NCBI GenBank assembly: GCA_006176705.1
Contig: QRFJ01000784.1
Coordinates: 1 to 64,000 of the forward strand
Direction: 5' to 3'
DNA from: Cocos nucifera
Lineage: Eukaryota > Streptophyta > Magnoliopsida > Arecales > Arecaceae
Length of the DNA: 64,000 nucleotides
The notes below the pieces were generated by a model. The model was not told where the DNA came from. It searched no databases and saw nothing but the letters and a program-made list of their open reading frames with translations. Shown here in pieces: positions 32,562-44,408 of the stretch (position 1 is the stretch's first letter; each line of letters starts with the position of its first letter). Both the position numbers and the translations under genes were made by a program.

Positions 32562-35500
32562 AAAATGATATCAAATATTCTATCTTCCACTTGAGTTCGT
32601 AGAACTCCTTAGTTTCGAGGCCTTAGCAAATGGGTCGGTCAAGTTCTTCTTTTACATCGATCTTCTAAAGATCATCGTCACTCAGATCTAATATCCAAGA
32701 TGAAAGTGATGCAAAATATACTGATTCTTGGATTCTTTAGCTTAAGCTATGGCTTCAGTGCTACGATAGGACTGAACCATTGGTGGAGGGTGCCACTCCC
32801 AACCTACTAATGAACCTCAGCAACTGAGCAGCTTGCATGGCAGCATCATATGCCATAATATACTCTACACCATTGACTGAATAGGCTAAAGTATCCTGGT
32901 TGGAACCTTTTTAGCAAATTGCTCCTATAATTAGGATATGAGCTGACATTCTCTAGTTGTCATCTTATTCTAACTGAAATTAAAACATCCACATATTTTA
33001 AGTCAGTACTTTCATATTTGAGTCACTGGATCTTAGTATTTTTCAAATACTTAAGGATTGTCTATATAATCTTTCAGTGGCTCTCACTTGGATCAGATTG
33101 GTATCTGCTCACTATCTCTAGTAAGTATACCATGTCTGGTCACATGCATGGAGAAATAAGATGACAGCTAAATCTTTATTCTTTGCAATGCTGAAATGTC
33201 ATTCTCAATTAAGAGAATTTCATCCATAGACAACATGAAGAATAACACTATAGAATATTTTGTCCAATTATAAATGCAGACTTTGTCTTTATTCATAACA
33301 AAGGCATACGTTCAAAACGTATATTCTAATTTTAAGGTAATAGCCAAATGGGCTTTAAGGTCTTTACCTTTCCGTCTACGCTACTTTAATCCTTTTGAAA
33401 ATTCATTCATGCCCAATAGATTTTATCCCTTCAGGTGAATCAACTAGTATCCATACACTATTGATTTTCATAGACTTTAATTTGGATCATATGGCTCTAG
33501 ATCACTGCATTGTATTCCTATAGATGATCGGATCCTTATTGTTCTCATCGAGCTCAACAGGATCACCATCCCGAACCTAGATACTGAAGTATCTATCCAG
33601 CTGATGTGGTACTCTACTGGATCTCCTTAAAGGTGACACTTTAATGGGCTCCAGATTTGATCTGATCAAATTTGGTTCTATAGATTTACTAGATTACGTA
33701 GATTCTTTTCTACCAGTCAAATCTTTTTAAGTTCAACTTGATAGACATTCGTTCCTTCTCTAAGAAACTCCTTTCCAAAAGAAATGCCCTACTGTTGATG
33801 AACATCTTATGTTCTTTAGTATAGTAGAATTAATAATCTTTAAATACTTATTGGATAAAGATTCAAGTTTATCTATGTGCAAATATATGACATAGGCTGA
33901 TCAACTCTAAATCCGAAAGTGAGAGAGTCTAGGTCCACGCTCGATCCATATCCCATATGGAATTTATGCGATAGATTTACTCGGAACCTTTTTTAGAGTA
34001 AAACTAGTAGACACAAGAGCACAAACCTGAAATAGGCAAGACAAGTGAACCCTATAGTGGATTAAATCATGTCTAATAAAGTTCAATTTCTTCTTTCAGA
34101 TACATTATGTTTCGAAAAAAAATTCTCTTGAGAGAGAATCCAATTCTCTCCTAGATATGTCAAAAACTCACTAAATAATTATTCGCCTCCTCGATCTGAT
34201 CGAAGAGTTCTAATATCTTTTCAGTTTATTTTTCTATTTCATTATTGAATCATTTGAATATTTCAAATAATTTAGGCCAAATGCACCCATGCCCAGATAG
34301 ATCGTCTATAATGAAATATTAGTATCTTTCTTTAGCGCTTAAGTTCATAAGTTCACATACATCACTATGTATGAGACTTAGAACTTTATCGGCTCCTTCA
34401 CCTTTTTCAGTAAAAGATGACTTTATCATTTTTTCAAGAAGACAAGATTTATAAGCTATCAATGATTCACAATTATTGATGTCGAGGTTTTTCTCTCAAG
34501 ATAACTCATTTATCCTATTCTTGTCAAGATGACTAAGCCTATAATGCCAAAGATAGATATCCATGATATAATCTAACTTAGGTGTGTACATTATACTTAA
34601 CAGACTGTATAAATATTTAATATTATTTCTTTATTATTTATGTATTACTGTATTATTATTCATAATAATATCACAATAATCTTCTTTATTGATAAATGAT
34701 AACCATCTCTGACCAAAAGGCCATCAGAGATCACATTTATCATAAATGATGGATAATAGTGACAATCACTCAAAATGACATCTATTGAAAATAAGCTTGA
34801 TAAATCCTAAATCTAGGATTGGAACAAAACTTCCATCCCCAACATTCAGGTATTTCTCACCATTTTCAAATATCCCACTTACTTGTAGTCTTTGCAACAA
34901 ATTGCATAAGACTACCAGTATCTAATACCCATGTAGAATTATTTATAGAAAAATTTTAAGGTGTTATCATATAACATCTTTAATGAGCAACTTTTGCTCC
35001 TTTCTCTTGTTCAGCCTGTTATGGTCAAGTGAAGCAAGACAATTCTTCTTCCTATGACCCTACTAATATTAGAAGCACTATGCTTGATTTGGGTTAATCT
35101 TGGACTAATTATTTTGACTGGGCTTAGAAGCCCCAGTACGAACCCATTCATACTGCTAAACCAAATTCAACTCTCGATATTAATTATCAAAGTTGGGTCC
35201 CATAAGTCATTACTATCTAATAGTGATAGAAGCAATTAGGGTTTAGCATTAATTTTAGAAAAGAGAATATTGACCTAAGTATATGAATTATATTAAGCCT
35301 AAAGACTTGGACTTTAGTCTAAAGGTTCTCCCACTATTTTATTCAAATTGGTAGCCTCTACCTCCAGTTTGAAAAATTACTTTAATTTTTTAGTAAGTAC
35401 TAGAATCCACATAGACTGCACATAAGTCCAACTATAGTTGGTCAACCCATGTACATCTAAGGATAGGTTCATAACCAATTGCTTCTTCAAACAACTTTTA

Positions 35501-36000
35501 GTAATTTAATTTTGCCCTAGAAATCTATTCAGTAGGCTAGGACCTCCGCTGTAAGAATTCGGTTAGGTCTAACCATTAACATGAGCATACTTGGTGCATC
35601 TAACTAACGAATGATTAAGCCCAACTATGGTTGATCAATCTAACCACCATTCGAGAGACACATCCAAATCATCATATGTTGAATGATAATTCCATTAGTC
35701 AACAAGCACCAGGCCTATGGACCTTTAATGATTATTGAGTTAATGGACTCATTATCAAACACCTTAATGGGAGGCTATGACTCGATTATCTCTATAACTT
35801 CATCATTTTAAAGACTTAATAATTTTAGAGAATTTAAATTATTAATAATTCAAGGATAGAAAGGACATGGACCAATTTGCTCCCACTGACTTCACAAGTC
35901 ACTGATGAGGATTAAGATCAATTTTGATCCATGGGCATCTAAATCAGTCTCACTAAATGAAATCAGTCTCACTGATTTTCTATGTGACATGGGTTAGCTT
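32549..36000 (-). pseudogene. X2 gag-pol remnants (copia)
   Basis: On the minus strand, recognisable pieces from 5' to 3' are a degraded zinc-knuckle block ending G-H-R-K-K-N-C near 35040-35095; a protease active-site block (V-L-D-T-G-S region) near 34905-34945; a GAG-pre-integrase block reading L-W-H-Y-R-L-S-H-L near 34530-34570 and the integrase start L-I-H-S-D-V-C near 34380; and an RNase H block (Y-D-A-A-M-Q-A) near 32830-32880. RT is not readable as a continuous piece. Stops are dense. The gag start coordinate is an estimate. Confidence 0.72.
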
Positions 36001-37257
36001 GAATCAATAAGCAACCTAATCAAAATCTGATTAACCATATTGGCTAGGTAAGTGAGATCGGTGGGAGGGTCTGCCAAGGCTTACCTTAGACACCATCAAA
36101 AATGGTCAGATAAGTAGACTGCCAATTAAAAACCATCGATCTAGAATGCCAGACTTACCTTAGATACTAATTGGTTTGTCAGTTTTGATTTGGTCTGCTT
36201 AAAGACTCAAGCTCGACCATTGAGCCATGATCAGGTCCATTTGTTAGATATATGGACTTTGATCAACTACAACTATTGAATTGATCTATAGAAAAGAAAT
36301 GACCTAATCCAAATTAACTATTAATTAGGTTTGATCAATTTTTTAACTAAGTACATATTTAATCTAACCCTAGGTCTAACCCAATTGATGACCTGATCAA
36401 AACTAACCCATTTAACCTTTAATCCAAGTTTTATGAAATTATCTTAGGATCTTCAAATCACAAACCTAGATCCTAAATAATTACTTAATTTTTAATTCAG
36501 ATCAAAGTTTGGATTTATAGAACCTTAGAACTAGTTTTTGATTTTATTATTTGAAATATTTTTTAAATTGTAAATACTTTACTTTGAATTAAATTCAAAT
36601 GATGGTTTTAGATCTAATTTATTTTAATGTTTCGATCATATCTTAGGATTTTGAATCTAGAGTTTTACAAAAAAAAATTCTCAATTTAAATTCTATAAAA
36701 TAAATATGTCATACATATACATTCTAGATTTAAAATAAAAATTACATATCAACAAATGCAATAAGAAGATCTTGATCTAAACACAAAACACATCATATGG
36801 ATCAGATCATAAATCATTTAAAATTAGATTTAAAATTTAAAAATAAATTATAAATTACTTTAGATCTCATCTAACATATTTATGACTTAGGTTTCTTGGA
36901 TCAGCACATACTAGGACAATCTTTCCACTGTAAGGGATAAACTTTACAGCAGGACAATCTTATGACAGTATGTGCAATCCTAATATTATTTAGATGTAAT
37001 CTAAATAAGCTAAAATAGATCAAATATCTATTTAATTTTAGATTTAAATTAAAAAATTAAATTATAATTTTTTTTAGATCTAATCTAAATTATTCATGAT
37101 TCGGATTCAAATCAGCACATACTAGGACAATCTTTTTATTGTAAAGGGTTAACCTTATAATAGGACAATCTTATGCTAGTATGTGTGATCTTTAATTAAT
37201 TTTAATTTTTAGATTTATTCTTATACATACATGAACATATTATAAAAGAACCTAGAT
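36001..37257 (-). other. X2 leader, no gene seen
   Basis: A+T-rich sequence between the primer site and recognisable gag, matching the X1 leader. It contains paired CATACTAGGACAATC motifs near 36905-36975 and 37117-37190. No frame or RNA gene is seen. Confidence 0.5.
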
Positions 37258-37269
37258 GCTCTAATACCA
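37258..37269 (-). promoter_or_regulatory. X2 primer binding site
   Basis: TGGTATTAGAGC on the minus strand, one change from the standard initiator-Met tRNA primer site, next to the right LTR. Confidence 0.82.
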
Positions 37270-37270
37270 C

Positions 37271-40145
37271 TATTAAGAAACATGCAGGATTTCATGCATA
37301 GATTTCTAAACTTTTTCAAAATATAGAGCAGTGGAAGACATAAATTAAACTATTTAATCTACAACATGCATATAATCAAATTACAAAATCTCATATCAAG
37401 GATCTATAACACGTTATGATGCAAATATAAATCTAAAATTAAATTAATCATAAGTGGTATTAATCATATCAATACCTAGATCTAGAATAATTCTAGATCT
37501 AATCCTAGATCGCATCTGGGTCACCAAGAGATCAGATCTCTTACCTTTGCACGCGTTGAGAACTCTATGGTTGAATTCATTGTTGCCTTTGGAGATGCAC
37601 AAGCATCCAACCTCTACAGATAATCTACACGAACCTACAACATAAATCGGAGGTTCGTCGAACGAAGATCCGCTCGAAGTGCTAGCTTCTCGCAGATCCC
37701 TCCTGATGGTTAATCAAATACATATTCTTTGGATCTCTCGGATACTCCAAGAGATGAAGAACACAAGGAAAAATAAGGAAGAAATTCAATCCTTGGATCT
37801 TTCAAAAATTAAAAAATAAGAATATAAAAAAAATAAATCCTAAGAGAAGATAAATCTTCTCCTTCAGGATATCAATGGTTGATGTCCTGAAAATATCTCT
37901 ATGCTAGGACAAGAAAAGACCTTCTCTAAAATTTTTCTTAAGTTTTTAGATCTAATACTTTTGATTTTCATCATATAAAATTTCCACAAAAATTGGAGAG
38001 GAAAGGTTCTCCAAGAAATCCTAAGAGAAGACCTTTCTTCTCTTCTCCTTCTCTCATCAGGACATGATCAGATCATGTCCAAAAAATTAACACCATGCCC
38101 CAACAACTTAGAGAACTCATCCCCACACCCAAATTCTCTCTCTCTCTCTCTCTTAGATTTTTATCATATAAAAATTATAAATAAAATAGAAAGAGAAAAA
38201 CATGAAAGAAAAATATAAGAGAAGATAAACTTCTCTTACCTTGTCTCTTCAAGACATCAACCTTTGATGTCTTAATTGAGGGCTCTTCTCCAAGAATCTT
38301 AACACCACAAATCCTCCATGCCTTCTCCTCCTTCTCCTTTACTTTTTTATAATTTTTTAAGGATTTTTTAGATCCTAAAATCATCTCATAAGAAGAGTCC
38401 ACCTTTTATTGCAAGACAAAGTCAAAACCTAGTCAAAGGAGGACTACTATGGGGAGTCCAACTCTTGGATGCCCCTCCCTTGATTTTTGGCATGTGAAAT
38501 AGAAAACCAACACCCAAAGTAAAGGGAGAAAGGATGGAAATCAAAAGGAGGGCATGGGTAGAGGTTGCGCACAAGGGAGAAAGGAGTTTAGTCAAAAGGG
38601 GACTCTTGCAAGAAGGAAAGAAATCCCAACTCTTTCTTATTTTGACCAAGTCATAAAAAACTCCCAAAAAATATGATATGTAGACATAGATACTCCTCTT
38701 TGGCATGGGATTTCAAGTAGAAAAAATCAGGAATTAAAATAATGGGCGTGGGGTCTTAGGTGCAAGAGAAAGAGAGAGAGTTCCAGTCCAACTAGGACTC
38801 CTCTTGTTTGACTAGTTCAAAATTATTTTAAATTTAATTTAAATTTTATTTAAATTAGATTAAACACAATTCAATTAAGAATTATCTTAGTCTAACTAGG
38901 TGCCTAATTAAATTATATTAAATCAAAATTTAAATATAATTTAAATCCTAAGTCAATTAGGTGCATCCAAGTCCTAGTCAAACAAGGAATTATTCTTCCT
39001 TGCAACTGGCTTATCCAATAAACCAATTGGACATAACCCAATTAAGTATAAATTAATTTTAATTAAATCTAATTTAATTAGACTTGATCTCAGCCTGATT
39101 GCTCAATCAAATTGAGTCAATTAGTAATCCAATTGCTAATCAATCCTCCTGCAACACTTGCATTAGGTCAAACATCAATCGCATTGAATATTTTATCTCG
39201 AAACGATTCTCAATCATCGATTAACCATCTGATCAAGTTACATGCTCTAATGTGTGTGACCCCATAGGTTCGAATCTAAGTTGATAGTATAGGAACCAAT
39301 TTCTGTATCAATTGAAGTTACCATCTAGTAATGATTTTCGATATCCGGATAGGTCGAATGAATGCAAAGCAACATTCTTAGAACCCTGATCCATGGTTAC
39401 CATATAATTCATCCTTATAATCAATAATGCTCAAGATGACTTCGAGTATGCTATCAAACACTCATACAAGTCATCTCTATTGTATCTCAAAATTTTGCAA
39501 ATCCCGTGACACCTCTAAGGATTACCTAGACCTAGGTTTTGCTAAATTAAAACATAGTGAGACATTCTCTTTTTGAAGTTAATCAGGAGTGGTCAATCAC
39601 ATCTTAACTCACACATCGACTTTATAAGTACTTGACTATCCCAAAAACCTTTCGAACCTATATTAGAAATATGGACAGTCCAACACCAAAGTGACTTGCT
39701 TGCAAGTCACCGTGATGATCTCAGATCGGAAGGATACTTATACCCATTGGCCTTAGCTAGCTACTCTTAATAGTAGAGTGCTACATTGATCATATTTAGT
39801 GTAGATGTACTCCTACATCTCATCTAGATGCTATACCAGTGTCTCCATACCACTTGGTTACGAGGACAACCAATGCATATGGCATACAATGATCTACACT
39901 CGATAAGTTATCATCCTTATTAATAACTTATCATTTGATCATGAATAATTTAAGAATAATCTGATAAATTCTTCTTTATCGATTGATTGTGGTTCTATGG
40001 ACTTCATCATAATTTAGGAGTTCATTTAAGAAAGATAGAACTTTTATGATGAACCAGCCAAATAACTATTATTATTAGATAATTCATATACTAATTTTGA
40101 TCATCTACTACTTAGATGATTGATTTTATTATACATTTTTCAATA
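37271..40145 (-). repeat. X2 5' LTR (right)
   Basis: Partner of 29663-32536 and similar along its whole length, with many substitutions, so the insertion is older than C2. It contains a CT-rich simple repeat near 38133-38152 and the mutated palindrome near 37863-37891. Confidence 0.92.
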
Positions 40146-41290
40146 TATTCTATATGAAAATAAGCTTTATAAAAGATCGTACTCTTTACAACTGTTAAGA
40201 TATCTTCGACCTTCTGAGGCTGTTTTTGCATTATAAAAAGTGCATGAAGGAATCTACGAAAGTCATGTAGGAGCTAGATCTTTATCTCATAGACTACTTT
40301 GGTAGGGCTATTATTGGTCGATAATGTATCATGACTCAATAGAGTATGTCAAAAAATATGACCGATGTCAAAGAAACGTAAATATTTAGAGACAGCCGAC
40401 TTCTGAGCTTACCCCCCTAAGTGCTTCATGGTCGTTTACATAATGGAAAATGGACATACTCGGACCCTTTTTCATGGCATCTGGATAGCAAAAATTTCTT
40501 CTAGTAGCAATCGATTACTTCACAAAGTGGATCGAGACTGAACCTCTAGCAAAAATAATTAAAGCTAAAGTATAGGACTTTATCTGGAAGTTAATTATTT
40601 GCAGATTCAGTCTACCTCAGACCATCATAATAGATAATGGCCGATAGTTTGCTAGAGCAAAATTCATCGAGTTCTGTGAAGACCTAAACATATCTCACAA
40701 TTTTACATCCGTAGACCATCCATAAGCAAATGGCGAGGCTGAGGTAACCAATAAAATCCTATTGCAAGGTATCAAAGCAAGACTTGAGAGAGCAAAATGA
40801 ACTTGAGTAGATGAACTCTACCATGCACTATGGGCATATCGAACTACCCAAAGGCTGCTAATCGAGGAGACTCCATTCACCTTAGCCTTCGAAATAGAGA
40901 CAGTCATCTCAATAGAGCTTAAACTTCCATCGGTATGAGTTGTGGCATTCGACGAGCGGTAGCTCATAAGATCTTAGGGCTAACCTCAACTTATTGAAAG
41001 AAAAAGGAAAGAAGCTCAGGTTTGAATGGTAGCCTACAAGTAGAAAGCAGCTCATTACTACAACTCTAAGGTCATAAGAAAAGTATTCAAAGTGGAGGAC
41101 TTGGTACTCTGGCGTGCAGCTGTTTCACAACCACAGAACTAAGAAAAGCTTGCACTAAATTAGGAAGGCTCGTACAAAGTTAAGAAGATTGTCCGACCTG
41201 GAACTTATTATTTGAAGGAGTTCGAAGGGGCAATACTCCCACAATCCTAGAATTCAGAGTACTTGCGAATGTATTACCAATAATCTTACC
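40146..41290 (+). pseudogene. G1 integrase, broken
   Basis: The frame resumes at L-Y-E-N-K-L-Y-K-R and gives a Ty3/gypsy integrase. The zinc-binding block has its first Cys replaced (K-Y-D-R-C-Q near 40360-40377). The catalytic Asp of W-K-M-D-I lies near 40450, D-N-G near 40635 and A-N-G-E-A-E near 40730-40745. Later blocks include the A-L-W-A-Y-R-T-T region near 40830. Many TAG and TAA codons interrupt, often where CAG or CAA would be expected. No chromodomain is seen, as expected for Tat. Confidence 0.85.
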
Positions 41291-41384
41291 TCCATAAAAA
41301 TTTTTTATATACTATTCTTTGGTGCAAAATTATGATGACAGGAAACAACCTCCTGAGTTTATCAAAACTGATCATGTCGAAAAT

Positions 41385-42180
41385 AGGAGGACCTCATCCC
41401 AACACGAGCGATGACCTTCTATTGTTTAAGATCGGAGGAGGAGAGAGGCCCTTTCAATGGCTCTTTTACGTCCCTACTGCTCTATTAGGAATATGAGGAG
41501 GACCTCGTCCTAACATGAGCAAGACGAAGACCTTTGATTGTTTAAGATCGGAGGAGGGGACAGATACTTTCAATGGTCCTTTTGTGTTCCTACCATTCTA
41601 TTAAAAATAGAAGGAGAACCTCATCCTAATATGAGCAAGACGAAGATCCTCATTATTTAAGATGGGAGGAGGGAAGAGGCACTTTCAGTGGCCCTTTTTG
41701 CATCCCTACTATCGTGTTAAGAACAAGAGGAGAACCTCATCCTAACCTGAGCAAGATGAAGACCCCCATTATCTAAGATAGGAGGAGGGGAGAGACTCTT
41801 TCAATGGTCCTTTTGTATCCCTACTGTCTTATTAGGAACAGGAGGGGAACCTCATCCTAACATGAGCAAGACGAAGACCCCCGTTATCTAAGATGAGAGG
41901 AGAAAATAGCTCCTTTCAATGATCCTTTTGTACCCCTATTGTCCTATTAGGAACAGGAGGAGAACCTCATCCTAACATGAGCAAGACCTCCGAGGTACTT
42001 TTAATGGCCCTTTTGCACCCCTATTGTCTTGTTAGGAATAGAAGGAGAGGCACTTTCAATGGCCCTTTTGTATCCCTATTATCTTGTTAGGAACAGAAGA
42101 AGAACCTCATCCTAACAAGAGAAAAAATTGATCTCATCAGGAATAAGAGAAGAACCTCATCCTGACATAGATGAAGACCT
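41385..42180 (+). repeat. Tandem repeat tract of about 115 bp units in the G1 3' region
   Basis: Units share GGAGAACCTCATCCTAACAT and CTTTCAATGG..CCTTTT blocks. Unit marks fall at about 41389, 41499, 41613, 41729, 41844 and 41959. Shorter, broken units follow to about 42180. Tat elements often carry tandem repeats between integrase and the purine tract. Confidence 0.85.
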
Positions 42181-42663
42181 CTGATAAGGAAAGAACACCT
42201 ACCAATGATTATTTTGATAAAAGATGAGGCAAAGAAAATGATGAAAACAACAGACGAAAAATCCATGCAAGATAAAGAGATGATTGAGGAAAATTTCATT
42301 TTATTAAAATTGGAGCCTGTTATAAAGGTCCGCAAGATCATGTAAAAAAAATAGAGAGAGAGAAGAGAGAAAGAAAAGATAAACAAAGTCCTAAAAGGGC
42401 CCAAAATCCTCAAACTTCGGGCTGTCAATCTCCACCATCGCCAAAGATCGTTTCAAATTGATGATTTCTTCTTCAAGTTCTTTTTTTCAGCAAAGTTGAT
42501 TACCTTGAATCCTTCGTAGGCAACGAAGGATTCATCAAATCTCTCCGCCTTCTCTTTTTGCACCATCCTATCAATGATATGTGGGAGAATGCTACCCTGC
42601 ATCAAAGAATGGATGACCTCCCAATCATCCAAAGAATCTTGCTCCTGGCTAAGGCTCTCGCCG
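42181..42663. other. G1 3' region, no clear gene
   Basis: Sequence between the tandem repeats and the antisense frame. A minus-strand open stretch at 42087-42428 overlaps the repeats and is hydrophobic by composition; I see no family in it and give it no weight. Confidence 0.4.
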
Positions 42664-43737
42664 CTAGAGCGCCCGACCTTCCTCCTGACCTTCTTCGTAA
42701 TGACGTTCTTCTCCTTCTTCTTCCTCTTTCCTGTGACTTCCCTGGCCCTGCTTAAGAGGTGCAGAGGGAGCAGCTTCGCCGAGCATGTCTGGACTCGACG
42801 CTGTCACATCGAACTCTAGGGTAGGCATTGTCTGGATCGGCACGGTCGAGGATGGCTCTTTAATGCGATCCTTCTTTGATGATTTTTCGATGGTGCTGCC
42901 CTTCCTCTTAAGGGATTTGATTTTCCTTGCTAGGCGATTTCGTTCTTCAGGAGTCATTTCTGTGGCAGAAAGTTAAAGTCAGAAAAAGAAAGAAAATAAT
43001 GTGCAATCGATGGGTTGCGAAGGACTACCTGTCAGGTCAAAAGGACTGAGATCAAGGTTAAATAAGGTCTGATCATCCAGGAGTTTGGAAATTGGGGGAG
43101 CTGGGTAGTTCTTTAGTCTATCGATCGAGTTTCGATCTTCTTTCTCAAGCTCGGGAGCTCAACGGATTGAATTCCTTTTTTTTTCCCAAGAAGAAAGTCC
43201 TAGTTCTAAGGAAGGACATGAAATAAAAAAGAATTTTTTCTTCTAGTTATGAATGAAAGAAGGGATGTCCTTAAGCAACCCCATCTTACCAAACTGAAAA
43301 GAGACATTCCACCAATCTTTGGTAGTGGGATGATATTTGAAAGTGAAAAAATTATGGAATAGAGAAATGGTAGATCGGACATCGACCATAATACATAAAG
43401 AGAGAAATCCTATGACGAACCTAAGTGAGTTTGGCACCATAGTGATAAAGAAAATGTCCAAGAACTTAAACAGGTTGACTACAAAAAAAGGTATGGATAG
43501 CCGGAGTCTGGCACGGAGGGTTTCAACATACAAGCAAGTTTGGCTTGGAGGAGGAGAGCAGGCTCGGTTGCTAGGATCAGAAAGTTCGAGCTCATATTTA
43601 GAGGGGATTCCGAACTAGATCCTGATCAAAGAGAGATCTTCATACCGAAGTCTACAGGAGATGGTATTAGGAACAAATGGAGGTCGGGACACTTCTACAG
43701 ATTCGAGATTCTTATGGGATGGATCCATCAGTGCTAG
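42664..43737 (-). pseudogene. Antisense frame of G1 (Transposase_28-like plant retrotransposon domain), broken
   Basis: The N-terminal part (43737-43243) matches the plant gypsy-type transposon domain that Pfam calls Transposase_28 (PF04195). Its blocks are I-P-S-K-Y-E, C-S-P-P-P, a Y-V-E-T-L-R-A-R-L-R-L-S-I-P stretch, V-P-N-S-L-R and D-W-W-N-V. It has a TAG near 43617 and stops near 43242. Further on, a 97-residue stretch at 42664-42957 is highly charged, with K/R-rich then E-rich segments and a likely coiled or disordered tail. Known: Tat elements such as Grande and RIRE2 carry antisense frames here. The protein's job is unknown; despite the Pfam name there is no evidence of transposase activity. 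Confidence 0.75.
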
Positions 43738-44392
43738 ATGAGCCAAACTCTCAGAACAAGTTGACCAAGATCCTTCGGTGGATATATGGATCAAACTAAG
43801 TTGGAAAAACTCTCAAAAAATTAAGAAAAATAAGACTCAAGACATTCTCAAAGAAACTGAATGGACGAAGATGCAAAAAACACAAGAATAATCAGCAGAA
43901 GGATTCAGGAACTAATCTAAATCAATGAGAAAGAATGGAGAGATCGCGAGCTCGATGAAAATCGAATGAAAGAACCCCTAAGAATCAAGGGAGATGATGG
44001 AAGACACTGACACTCTGGAGCAGGAAGGAGATGAAGGCTAGAAGGAAAAGAGAGAAAACTCGAGCGAACTGAAATCCTAAAGGAAGAAGATGAGCTTAAA
44101 TATTTGCAAGAGTCCGAGGTAGTTATGATTTTAGGTCTCCACTAACCAACGTCAGATTGACATGTGTCCCGTCCATCATGATAGAGGGTTGGCAATGAAT
44201 AGAACCATAATTGCATCATACCATGGGCAGCGCTTCAGTGAGAATTTCAAAAAGTATCTTTTTGGATCGCCTCATATTTAAGAAGTTTCAACGCCAGCAT
44301 GGTAAATACCAAAACTTCCTTTCCAACAGGCATGAAGAGCGAAAAAGGACTTCGGCATGCACATTTCTTTTCTTCCTTCAAATTTCAAACTC
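43738..44392. other. G1 between antisense frame and purine tract, no gene
   Basis: I see no supported frame. It probably holds the promoter or leader of the antisense frame and the end of the sense transcript. Confidence 0.4.
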
Positions 44393-44404
44393 GAAAGTAG
44401 GGGG
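44393..44404 (+). promoter_or_regulatory. G1 polypurine tract
   Basis: GAAAGTAGGGGG lies four bases before the LTR start at 44409, the position and type expected for plus-strand priming. It shows that the next block is the 3' LTR. Confidence 0.8.
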
Positions 44405-44408
44405 CTTG

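Larger units (their letters stand above)
29663..40145 (-). mobile_element. X2: full-length decayed copia retrotransposon, antisense
   Basis: Two LTRs of 2874 and 2875 bp (29663-32536 and 37271-40145) flank a 4.7-kb interior with purine tract and primer site on the minus strand. The flanks are TGTTC (29658-29662) and TATTC (40146-40150), a 5-bp duplication with one change. Joining them restores the G1 integrase frame. Both LTR outer ends are mutated from TG/CA to TA. It belongs to the same family as X1 but differs from C1, C2 and C3. Confidence 0.93.

Noticed and set aside
29658..40165. An apparent 15-bp duplication at the X2 ends
   Set aside because: Gap-free alignment of the LTR starts of X1 and X2 shows that ten of those bases are the mutated LTR terminus; the real duplication is 5 bp (TGTTC/TATTC).
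42087..42428. 113-residue hydrophobic minus-strand frame as a membrane protein
   Set aside because: It overlaps the tandem repeats and A-rich plus-strand sequence, which yields Phe/Leu/Ser-rich translation by composition.
42664..43737. Antisense domain taken as a DNA transposase
   Set aside because: The family name is historical; no catalytic triad or terminal repeats go with it and it sits inside a gypsy element between the tandem repeats and the polypurine tract.
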